In this document: one piece after another, positions 12,526 to 22,012 of the stretch
How positions within the stretch are numbered: the first letter of the stretch is position 1
Layout: each line of letters opens with the position of its first letter
Source of the DNA: Prostheceraeus crozeri
Taxonomy: Eukaryota; Platyhelminthes; Polycladida; Euryleptidae
NCBI GenBank assembly: GCA_907163375.1
Contig: CAJQUW010001851.1
Location: 108,501 to 172,500 of the forward strand
Direction of reading: 5' to 3'
DNA length: 64,000 nucleotides
Program-made: the position numbers and the translations under genes
Notes under the pieces: generated by a model
The model's database searches: none
The model's input: the letters and a program-made list of their open reading frames with translations, nothing else
Told to the model about the DNA's origin: nothing

Positions 12526-13571
12526 ATATCCCTCTACCTAAGATCTTCTAAACTAATAACTTATGTGACATAGCGTATTTGGGCATATCTATTTCGCGCA
12601 TGATCTGTCCAATGATGCCATCAATTTGCATTCAAGTTGATCTTGTTACTATAAACAGCATTTAGAAATACTCAAACCATTTTTGACTTTGTTATCAAAT
12701 TGTCAGAAAGTGTAAGTTCTTCCTGTAAGTTTGTGTGATTCGCCCAGCTACTGAAATATGAATATGTAGTGTATATATAGGTAGTATATACAGAACATGC
12801 GTAATAGCAATCATCATAACGATTTGGAAAGTTTCTGATTACAAATATTAGCGTAATTAATCGACAATATTCCCTAAACGGGTAAAAAACAGAAATTGCA
12901 AATCCAAAGTGTCGAAAAATTGAGGTCGTGATTTCTTTTTCGATAGGAGCTGTAAAGCTACGAAAAGTCATAGAAGGTATCCTTCTAACAATTATTTGTT
13001 TCGGCGTGAGAGAAGAAAGGCTGAGGGGCCATAATTCCCCCCTTAGGAAAATAGTGCTAAGGGACAGAATGCCACGGCTCTGCTAGATTTAAAGTATACG
13101 CTCTGCCTCTCCAGAGTAGAGATGTGTGAGGCCGTATCAATATTGCTTTTCTGATGCCTCTAATGCTTGATCTTGGTCATTCTTTGGCAAGTTATCAGCA
13201 CTATGTGAGCTTCACAGGGGGGTATGTGGCATATAATTGTCAAGGGCATGAGGTTGTTGAAAACAAAAGAAATGATAACGTCATACCAGCAGTAGCTAAT
13301 AATAAGCGCACCTCTCGAATCAAGAGAAGATACATGCAGTAATATTAAATACCTTATACAGGCAAATGTCATAATTTAGCATTTTTTTCAATAACAGATG
13401 CTTTACTTTTATATCGAAGAGAACTTATGAATGAATATATCCTATTCATTATTGATTTCCTGCATTCTCTCCCAAAGGTTTCAAAACGCCGACGATGTTC
13501 TGTCGCAAATAGACAAACTGCCTGATCTACAGATTGCAGTTTCGACGCGATCTCTGTACACGAGAAGATTG
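12526..13571. other. Non-coding stretch, no gene recognised
   Basis: No supported gene. The frames that overlap 13431-13694 run across the border of the hAT element described next, so they are not genuine genes. Confidence 0.45.
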
Positions 13572-13579
13572 GCTGCAGG

Positions 13580-14288
13580 CAGGGCTCCCAAAGAGGTTCA
13601 CTCAAAAAATCGCGCACGGACTTTTTGGGAGTCGCGCAAGGCGCTAGAAAAATGGGCACTATCGCAATATACTGGCCCAATCAATGACAATTAAAAATAC
13701 TGACAAATACACAGGAATGTGACTGTTGCCCCCCGGTCGACGATGTACATGTACAGTCATGTCACTACGTTAACCGGTAGAAACTTGTGAACTTAGCTAC
13801 AGCACATCTATTTTTTCTCAAATAAAAATGATAACACTTTCGAAAAAACGGACAGTATATTCAATAAATGCATTAACATTGGTGGTTAAAATCCAGCATA
13901 AAATCTTTAACAAAATAAACTGAATCGAAATACGTATAAGCGTTATCTAATTATTGCGTTCAACAGTTCATAGAAAGCAAAATTAGTCTTTTTTACTACT
14001 CTAGACTAAAATTTAACACATGGATTCATTGCATTGTTATACTAACATTAACTGGTAATATCTACACCTAACTACAAGTAATACAAAAAATATGCAAATA
14101 TATCAATAAGGCAACTTGAACATTCATGCAGCGGTACTAAATCATCACTTTGATTTTTAATGTCTGTTTCTGAACGTGTTCTCCTGTTTTGTATTTTAAT
14201 AAGTGATTTTCACAAATTTAGCGCAGCATTCTAAAAATTCGCACAATCGCGCAGTAATGTCAAGATTAGCGCAGCTGCGGGAGCCCTG
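13580..14288. mobile_element. Non-autonomous hAT transposon with 8-bp target duplication
   Basis: The element starts CAGGGCTCCC and ends GGGAGCCCTG, a perfect 10-bp terminal inverted repeat of the hAT type. It is flanked by the identical 8-mer GCTGCAGG at 13572-13579 and 14289-14296. Subterminal regions are rich in GCGC/CGCG words at both ends. The interior (709 bp total) has no transposase-like frame, so it would depend on an autonomous relative. It lies just downstream, in gene direction, of the phosphodiesterase exon and so probably sits in that gene's intron. Confidence 0.85.
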
Positions 14289-14351
14289 GCTGCAGGCTTT
14301 TGGATTTATATGACTTTTGATTATGAACAACGTTTAGTTTCGGGGACTCAC

Positions 14352-14718
14352 TTATCATCCACGGCCAGAGAAGTGTTACTGCTGAATGCTGTAGCGTGGG
14401 ACGTCAACCAAGCGTCAACCATTCCCCTCGTCGCCTTCCGAGTGAAATAATCAACTGCGAAATCGGGATGTTCATCCAACCATTGCTCCACACGTTCTGA
14501 TTCGCTTCCAGGTTGACGATTGTCGAGAACATCAAGACTTGGGGCCATATCGGCGGGCGCACTATGCTTCCTCTGTACGCCGCCTGAGCCTCCGTCTACA
14601 CTGTCGTACCCTAATGTCGTGTTGAGACCTGAGACAGAGCGTCTTCCTGACGTTGTCATGGAGCGCATATCGCCGACATGAGATGCGGACGGATGATGAC
14701 TCAAGGGTAGTCCAAGTT
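14352..14718 (-). CDS. PDE5/6/11-type cyclic nucleotide phosphodiesterase, N-terminal coding exon
   Basis: This is an internal exon read on the minus strand. The acceptor is a pyrimidine-rich ttttgtcAG just above 14718 and the donor is GTGAGT at 14351-14346. The 367-bp frame is open throughout and encodes a Ser/Gly-rich segment with a RRSVSG site and a RKHSAP site. It ends in a conserved block, VEQWLDEHPDF followed by DYFTRKATRGMVDAWL. That block resembles the N-terminal segment of PDE5 and PDE11, which precedes two GAF domains and the HD-type catalytic domain; these enzymes hydrolyse cGMP or both cyclic nucleotides. Arg-Arg-x-Ser sites in such N-termini are typical kinase targets, but regulation here is inference. 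No GAF or catalytic exon is visible in the 14 kb downstream. PDE5, PDE6 and PDE11 cannot be separated from this exon. Confidence 0.75.
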
Positions 14719-15599
14719 CTGACAAAAATGCAGAAATTATGTCTGAAAGTAGTACAGCAAAACTGAATCATAAGTGAGAGTTCACAATAGTATGCAAAAT
14801 TTGCAATACTTGTAATCATCGATATCGATATTCTGCAGTGTACATTGGTATCACATTCGATGATAAATATTCTATGTGAATGAAGAAAGTATTACGAAGC
14901 ATGATATTGACCGTCATAGAATTCCTTATTACATTTCTATCTATCAATCATTATTAAGTCAAATATGACTATCATGACAAACATTAACCATTGCAAGTAA
15001 TATTTGTATCATTTATGTCGAAAGCAATCCACAAAAAATGTATAACGGAAGTTTAAAAACAAGCGAACAACAGTGGGTGGACTTAATTTGTCAATCTTCT
15101 GGGCGGTTCGCACAAAATGAATTTAAGAAAATGCACTCAAGCTTGTTTCCAAATCAATATCTGCAAAGTTTTAAGTCTATCTTCATCATTCGTTGTATGG
15201 CAAAAGTTGACAGAGCATTGGATATATGTGCTATCTGTCGTACCAGTGATGAAGGCTCTCTTTTGACCTTAGATTCAACGCTATCAACGGTTCTCTTATT
15301 ATGGTTTGAAGCCGAGGATGAGAACATCCAAAAGAACTTGACTTTCTAAAGATGCTTCATAAAGGTAACTAGGCAAAGGTACTTTTCTTTATACAGGAAA
15401 ATAAGTAAATGGAAAACTGCTGGTCTGGTACAAAAACAGAGCTGAATATCGGATTTTCAGTCACAAATTATTTGCGTTATTATTGCTAAGACAAAAAAAG
15501 ATGGACTAAAAGTTTTGGGAGTATGTCACTAATAATGCCAAATGAGCGTTTGTAAACATTTTATGTTGGAGGAAGTTCTATCGATAGACTTATCGCAGC
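14719..15599. other. Presumed intron of the phosphodiesterase gene, no gene recognised
   Basis: This lies immediately upstream, in gene direction, of the phosphodiesterase exon. A 103-codon plus-strand frame at 15038-15349 has no recognisable family. Nothing else is supported. Confidence 0.4.
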
Positions 15600-16520
15600 G
15601 GTCTTGTCCAGTTGTCCAGTTCCTACTCGTCAATTGTCAACTCTTGACACTATTCTCACTCGTGATCCATCTAATGTTCCTCTCCTGGAAGTGTCCGATC
15701 CTTTTCACTCTACATGCGACCATTCTGCTGTCCTTTTTACAATCCAAGTTAACGTGAAGAGTGCTTATAAGATATCTCAAAAATGTACAGGGAAGCAAGG
15801 GTTTTACTATTTCTGGAATGGGAATTTTGATGGCATGAGAGCCTTTATACAATCTGTTCCGTGGCGTTCTTACATGTTCTCTATTGAGTGCTCCTCTAAT
15901 CATGTTGACCCATCCCAATCGATCAACACTATGTGGGACTTCTTTCTTTCTGTCATGGTTGATGCCATTAATAAATATATCCCTCAACGTGCTGTTACAA
16001 ACAGTGCCTCCAAAAAACCTAAAGTATTGAGGAAATTTCTGCACAAGAAAAGACATTATTACAAAAGAGACAAATCAATGCATCAAATATACGCTGAAGA
16101 GTATGATCGCGAAGTAAGAAGACTAATCCTTGTAAAAGAATCTTTATAACATGTAATCATTAGAACATTATAAAAAGCAGAAACGTGAATTCCTTTTATT
16201 CCTACATCAATAAAAAGCTTAGAAATACCAACAGTATACCGACTCTCAACAGTGAATTCGATGAGTCTGTGAGTAATGGATTTGATAAAGCAAATGTCTT
16301 GAAGAGGTACTTTTTATCCGTTTTTTCTAAAGATAATGAAGATTTTCTCATTTTTCCATCCAGAGCCGCTGGTCAGTGTTCCCTCAGTATGGTAGAAGTT
16401 CCTATATCTAAAAATCTCGAAAGCTTTGATGAATTTGCACCCAAAACTTTCCCAAACTACAGATTCTTTGCAGGCCTACCTATTAAAGGAAGTTGCACTC
16501 GAAATTTCTCTTTTTCTTGC
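15600..16520 (+). mobile_element. Decayed CR1/Jockey-like LINE, 5' portion
   Basis: The frame at 15604-16149 begins in the last part of an APE-type endonuclease: a TRQLSTLDTILTRDPSN segment, then STCDHSAVLF carrying the Asp-His pair of the SDH box. After a stop and frameshift, 16185-16538 gives the linker before the RT (SFYSYINKKLRN, then LKRYFLSVFSKDNEDF). The element is 5'-truncated inside the endonuclease and broken by stops. The Penelope-like element at 16521 interrupts it, and the RT resumes at 19149. Confidence 0.82.
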
Positions 16521-17283
16521 AATGAATCAATGATGTGAAAAAAATCAGTTTTCTCTCCCGAGTAATTTAATGCCACTAAATAATTACGAATAAAAAATAT
16601 GTACACAGCCGACGTTTCGGGTCCAGACCCTTTCTCAAGGCAAGGCAGCAATAAATAACACTGTCTAAACTGGCTCGTTAGATACGCAGTATAGCTCCGG
16701 TTGTCTCATGACGTCTGTTCATTTTAGGATGGCACTTATTGATTAATCGCGATTCCGCCACGCTTGTTTCAACGGGATCATTTAAGCAGCGAAGAAATTC
16801 AACATCAAAATCATCAATCGAACCGTTAACAAGACAGGTCTTACTGTGTTCAGACAAAGCACTTAGATCATTTTTATTACGAATACTGAGACTGTGTTCG
16901 TTGTATCTAATGTAGAATGGTCTAGCAGTTTTACCTATATATTTATCACCACACTTTCAACAAGAGAATTGATATACAACACACGATGTCTCGCAGTTAT
17001 GATTTTGGGATAGCTTGTTGCATATTCTACAATCATTGTGTTTACTTTTTTTGCATTTTTTCTTCAAAACATTACGCAGTTTTTTGTTGCCCGTACTGAC
17101 GAGACGGACATTCAACCTATGTTTTCTTATTTGGTAATTAATTTTCCGATTAAGACTGTCGCTTATAAACGGTAACTTCAGAATGCTTTTTTTATCATCG
17201 TTGATTTCACTAGTTTTATTTTTTTGGGTATTTCTATCAGACACACTCAAATCGTTATTAGTGTATCCATTAAATTTTAAATT
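16521..17283 (-). repeat. Left inverted arm of PLE1
   Basis: This is the reverse complement of 18386-19148, so the coordinates of each paired position sum to 35669. It contains an antisense copy of the basic linker, the GIY-YIG region and the 3' UTR with a hammerhead at 16608-16641. The in-frame TGA before GIY-YIG is present here too. Confidence 0.9.
16608..16641 (-). ncRNA. Hammerhead ribozyme motif in PLE1 left arm
   Basis: This mirrors the right-arm motif. On the minus strand the core TTGAGAA lies at 16632-16638, stem II is formed by GGGT and ACCC, and GAAAC is followed by GTC with predicted cleavage after 16611. The flanking GCC and GGC form the start of stem I. Confidence 0.6.
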
Positions 17284-17289
17284 ATGGCT

Positions 17290-18991
17290 TTGTGTTACCC
17301 ATGACAATGATGTTGTCAATAGAACCGAGAGTATCCTCATGGATGAAGCTATCTATAAACGCATTGATAAAAGTAAGCACAAATCTTTAGAAAAACAAGC
17401 GAACCAATTAGTTAATGACGTCTTAAAAAGCAAAATGAGTAGTTCTAACATGCAGCGTATGTTAGTATCAGGCACTTCACCAGCTTCTTTCTATACATTA
17501 ATTAAAGATTACAAGGAGAAAACTGATAAAAATTCTTTTCCCCTGAGGCCTATAGCTTCGGTGATGAATACACCAGGAAACAAAATCGATTGGTTTTGCG
17601 GTAGAATATTAAATCAATTGACTAATTACGTACCAGCATATCTATCAAGCTCTTTGCAACTAATGAATGACCTCGAGAAATTAAACTCTAATGACATAGC
17701 CGAAAATTCCACATTTATTTCTTTAGATGTTGTGAACCTTTACCCCAGCGTTCCAATTGATAGAGCTATTTGCGTGATTTCTGATTTCGCTAAAAATCAT
17801 TGGAATGATATTGATAACTTCGGAATTACTCCAGATCAATTCATCAGCATGATCAAATTCGTCTCCTACAACTATGAGATTGAATATAATAATAAAAATT
17901 ATTTACAAATTAAAGGGTGTCCGATGGGCTCTCATTATGCACCCCCATTTTCGATCATATTCATGGGTTATATAGAAGAAAAGGCAATGTTTATTATAAA
18001 TTCACGCCTACAGTTGAATAACTTGATTTATAAAAGATACATTGATGACTGCATCATCGGTCCGTTGCAAAGAAACAAAGAATACTGTGACTTCATATTA
18101 GAGACATTCAATTCGATTGATGACAACATAAAGTTTACCATTGAAAACCCCGAAGATGGGTTACTGAATTTTTTAGATTTAAGTATTTGGTTAGAGAATA
18201 GGAAAATCATGCACAAAAAATATGTAAAAGACATATCGTCTGGCAATGCTTTGAAAAAAGATAGTTGGCTACCGAGCTCCGTCAAAACTAATTTCGTAAA
18301 GCAGAGCATTATAGACACACGTAATCGGTGTAGTTCAACGCTCTCTGATAACATTAAAATGGAATCGGAGAAAAAATGTAAAGAAAATTTAAAATCTAAT
18401 GGATACACTAACAACGATTTGAGTGTGTCTGATAGAAATACCCAAAAAAATAAAACTAGTGAAATCAACGATGATAAAAAAAGCATTCTGAAGTTACCGT
18501 TTATAAGCGACAGTCTTAATCGGAAAATTAATTACCAAATAAGAAAACATAGGTTGAATGTCCGTCTCGTCAGTACGGGCAACAAAAAACTGCGTAATGT
18601 TTTGAAGAAAAAATGCAAAAAAAGTAAACACAATGATTGTAGAATATGCAACAAGCTATCCCAAAATCATAACTGTGAGACATCGTGTGTTGTATATCAA
18701 TTCTCTTGTTGAAAGTGTGGTGATAAATATATAGGTAAAACTGCTAGACCATTCTACATTAGATACAACGAACACAGTCTCAGTATTCGTAATAAAAATG
18801 ATCTAAGTGCTTTGTCTGAACACAGTAAGACCTGTCTTGTTAACGGTTCGATTGATGATTTTGATGTTGAATTTCTTCGCTGCTTAAATGATCCCGTTGA
18901 AACAAGCGTGGCGGAATCGCGATTAATCAATAAGTGCCATCCTAAAATGAACAGACGTCATGAGACAACCGGAGCTATACTGCGTATCTAA
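17290..18991 (+). pseudogene. Penelope-like reverse transcriptase plus GIY-YIG endonuclease, one in-frame stop
   Basis: The RT begins inside its N-terminal domain (truncated). It then shows LRPIAS with NTPGN, the motif A segment STFISLDVVNLYPSVP, a motif B segment around KGCPMGSHYAPPFS, the catalytic YIDD near 18040 and LNFLDLSI. A Lys/Arg-rich linker and a Cys cluster (CKKSKHNDCRICN) follow. The frame then meets TGA at 18710-18712 inside SC-stop-KCGDKYIGKT. Beyond it, the GIY-YIG domain continues open to TAA at 18989-18991, with RYNEH and an ESRLINK segment. In this family the RT copies element RNA and the GIY-YIG nuclease nicks the target. The open frame extending upstream to 17183 is antisense sequence from the left arm, not a true N-terminus. 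Confidence 0.88.
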
Positions 18992-19148
18992 CGAGCCAGT
19001 TTAGACAGTGTTATTTATTGCTGCCTTGCCTTGAGAAAGGGTCTGGACCCGAAACGTCGGCTGTGTACATATTTTTTATTCGTAATTATTTAGTGGCATT
19101 AAATTACTCGGGAGAGAAAACTGATTTTTTTCACATCATTGATTCATT
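18386..19148 (+). repeat. Right inverted arm of PLE1
   Basis: This is the sense copy of the arm: the end of the RT linker, GIY-YIG, and a 3' UTR with a hammerhead. The match to the left arm starts at AATTTAAAATC (18386) and ends with GATTCATT (19141-19148). Confidence 0.9.
19028..19061 (+). ncRNA. Hammerhead ribozyme motif in PLE1 right arm
   Basis: The core TTGAGAA (19031-19037) is followed by an A, then stem II from GGGT and ACCC capped by CTGG, then GAAAC (19051-19055) and GTC with predicted cleavage after 19058. GCC before the core pairs with GGC after the cleavage site. Relative to the canonical CTGANGA, C3 is T and G8 is A; these positions pair in the active fold, so the change is compensated. 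Very short stem III is typical of ribozymes in Penelope-like elements. Confidence 0.62.
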
Positions 19149-20660
19149 ATGGTCCTCCCGCCTTCAGCCATGTCTTATATTTTCTTGTAATGCTATTTGA
19201 GAAGTCATTATTGTGTGGTTTCATTCCTGACATCTGGAAACACGCGACGGTTATTCCTGTATACAAGCGCAAAGGTCAACCATCCTCTCCCTCTAATTGA
19301 AGACCTATTTCCCTCATCTCACATGTTTGCAAAGTAATGGAATGCTTAATTGCTGACAGAATGTTTGAATACCTTATTAGAAGTTCGTTGCTAAATGATA
19401 CAATCAATTTGGCTTCATAAAACGAAGATCGACTACCTCCCTTCTCTTACAATCTGCATTTGACAGGATCGAATCTCTAATGAATGGTAAAAGGATGGAC
19501 TGTGTATACATTGACATGGCCCGACCCTTCGATTCTGTTGTGCATAGGAAATTGATTCTGAAACTGCGAAGTTATAGATTCAGTTATGAGCTTCTTATCT
19601 AGATTTCAATGTTTTTAAATGATCGATCTCAGGCTGTCGTGGTGGATAATTTTGTTTCTAATACTCTCTCTGTGGTAAGTGGGGTTCCCCAAGGTACTGT
19701 GCATGGACCTCTGCTTTTCCTAATAAATGTAAATCATATTTTTGAATCTTTCGAATCAAACATCTGTGAAGTTATGTGCTGATGATTCCAAATTCTATCA
19801 TTCCTGTGGTGATGCAAGTACTCCTGCATTCATTAATGGTCTAAAAAATTTTGAGATTTGGATGTATCTGGTAACTAAATTTAGCCATTGATAAATGCTG
19901 AGTATTTTCTATTGGCAAAAGATTCTCTGAAGACGTTCCTTACATATTGAATGATGTTACCTTAAGATCTGTTAATTCTGTCAACGATTTGAGAATCCTC
20001 ATTTCATCGCACCTAAAGTCTAGTTCTCATTGTGACAGCATTGCTTGCAAAGCCTATTCTCGTGCCTACTGCATTCTGAAAGGCTTTACGTTTCGTCGAT
20101 TTTTTGATCCACGGCTACAAATGCTTTGTTCGTCCTATTCTTGAGACAAATTCTCAAATATTTAGTTCATATTTTAAACGTGACATCGATCAACTTGAAC
20201 GTTCGCATTTCGCATACCGATTACGAATACCGACTAAAACTGTTGTCTATTGCTTCCCTTTGCAAGAGAAGAACTGTATTGGACATTTGTTTTCTTTACG
20301 AAGCCTTCCACAAGTTAACAGACTTTGACTTTGATAAATTCTTTATTTCCGTCCCCTTTTCTCACGGTACCCGTATTTTTACCAATAATCTGTTTCAACT
20401 AGTTTCCCGTATTTTCCCAAAACGTAATTATTTGAGCAATTTTTTTCTTTTCGTGTTTGCAAGGTTTAGAACAAATTGCCGTTGTCGTGTGTTTTGGCTC
20501 CGTCAATTTTTGACTTCAAAAAATGTTTAAAGAATGAGCTTTAATTGTGCTATTGTGACAAGAGAAATAACTTTTGCGCTCGTCTGTAAGAGCTACCGCC
20601 GGTGGCCATGACTTGCTTTTCTGCAAATTATTTTGCGGAATAAATTTATCTTATCTCATC
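19149..20660 (+). mobile_element. Decayed CR1/Jockey-like LINE, RT and 3' portion
   Basis: This continues the LINE split by PLE1. Visible in shifting frames are GFIPDIWKHATVIPVYK, RPIS, the motif A-like MDCVYIDMARPFDSV, LSVVSGVPQGT of the PQG box, a YADD-equivalent mutated to stop-DDS near 19780, and C-terminal segments FVRPILETNSQIFS and RDIDQLERSH. The 3' end is an A/T-rich tail with TTATC-like repeats (about 20640-20665). Several stops and shifts make it inactive. At the PLE1 junction a few codons of the LINE seem lost or altered. Confidence 0.82.
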
Positions 20661-21257
20661 TTATATTGAATGATATTTCATTAAATCGCATCTGAGTTAC
20701 TTGATAATGATAAATCAATTTCATGGGCATCATCAGAACAAGTAGTCAAGCAATTGATGCATTTGGTGTGAATGAAAGACTTTCTATCTTGCCTTAATTA
20801 GCGGCTGTTGACGGATGCTGGATTCATGGAATTGCTTACCACGAAGGCGTTCAAACATCAGTGAGCTACCTATCATCAGTAATTTACTCAGGATTCCTCA
20901 GACATTATGAATACATGTCATCCATGATTACATACATGACGTAAGAGAAGCGATGGTGAAAGCATGCTACATGTATACATTTCTGTACTTCAATTTATGA
21001 CATAATGGAAGATGGATTTTCCGCAAATCATCAACTCCTTTCTTCACTGCTTCTGGATCGCGTGTATAGACAAAAAGAATTACATTTAATCAAAGCTTGA
21101 CGGAACAGAAACAGCTTATAAATCAGAGTTGGAGGAAGAGGATGAACCGGAGGAGTTCAGAGTATCAGGTACTATTTTGACTGCGAATGTTGGATGAATG
21201 ATCGCTAGCTTCTTCAGTGTTATAAAGTCCATCGATATTGACGATAAGAACTACAGC

Positions 21258-21342
21258 GTGGGCGGAAAGTAAGTGCTTATTAGAAAATGTATCTATTTTG
21301 TCTCCATCTACATTTTCTAATAAGCACTTACTTTCCACCCAC
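21258..21342. repeat. Short near-perfect hairpin, 33-bp arms
   Basis: The arms are 21258-21290 (starts gtgggcggaaagtaagtg) and 21309-21342 (ends cacttactttccacccac), separated by about 18 bp. One mismatch is visible in 33 bp. There is no protein signal. It could be a tiny foldback element or a precursor-like RNA hairpin; the sequence alone does not decide. Confidence 0.75.
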
Positions 21343-21942
21343 CCTGCATATTTCAACACTTAAAAATTAGATGACCCTATTCTAGAGAGCCAGCACTGCC
21401 TCTTTGCAGCAACGTGTTTTAATTGATTCTTCAAATAAGTCGAAACCCTTCGATATTCATTGACTTTCAATATCACATCAGCTGACAAACTGATATTGTT
21501 CTAAATTCTAGAAGATATACATTACTTTAGTTTCATGCGAGATATTGCTTAGTACTATAAGATAAAAATGCTAGTATATTAAGAAATACTAAATCCACTT
21601 AAATAGGAAAATACAAACAAGAACACATACATAATAGAAAATTAATAGAAGCTTCATGAAGTATATTGTAAAAGCAGTTGATAAATTCCGAAAAGTATTA
21701 ACTTTGTAATTCTTGCGACGAGCGATCCAGTTATAATTGAACATTACTGTACGCAGATGAAAATAAAGGGAAATCAGTTGACGAAATAATATTAGCTGAA
21801 ATAAAATTCAGCATTATAATTTCAGATTTCTCATTTCTCATTAGGATTAATTATCTGCAGATGTCGCTAAAATCGAAATCATGATGGGATTTAAATTGCA
21901 ATACAAAAGCAGTCAAGAATTGGCCACCTTGTGGAATGGAAA

Positions 21943-22012
21943 AGATCTTCGATGCTTTTAGTAAAAGATCTTCGACGCTTTTAGTAAAACATCTTCATTG
22001 CTTCTATAACTC
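21943..22012 (+). repeat. Three-copy 23-bp tandem repeat
   Basis: The unit aaaagatcttcgatgctttt plus three bases appears twice almost identically, then a third time more diverged (aaaacatcttcattgcttct). This is a small minisatellite with no visible function. Confidence 0.75.

Larger units (their letters stand above)
16521..19148 (+). mobile_element. Penelope-like element (PLE1) with long terminal inverted repeats
   Basis: The element consists of a left arm (16521-17283), a 1.1 kb centre (17284-18385) and a right arm (18386-19148). The arms are inverted copies of 763 bp that looked nearly identical, with one mismatch noticed near the inner end. The sense copy (centre plus right arm) encodes an RT truncated at its N-terminus followed by a GIY-YIG domain. 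The left arm repeats the last part of the coding region and the 3' UTR in reverse. Such terminal repeats, direct or inverted and often with partial extra copies, are characteristic of Penelope-like elements. Each arm carries a hammerhead motif. The insertion splits a LINE; no clear target duplication is visible because identity runs right to the junction. Confidence 0.9.

Noticed and set aside
13369-13694. Opposed frames of 103 and 87 codons
   Set aside because: Both cross the border of the hAT element at 13580, so they join unrelated DNA and cannot be genes.
17183-17289. Apparent N-terminal extension of the Penelope RT frame
   Set aside because: It is antisense sequence of the left inverted arm that happens to be open; the RT-like residues begin after 17284.
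18028-18486. 152-codon minus-strand frame
   Set aside because: It is a shadow of the Penelope RT on the opposite strand, with no independent signature.
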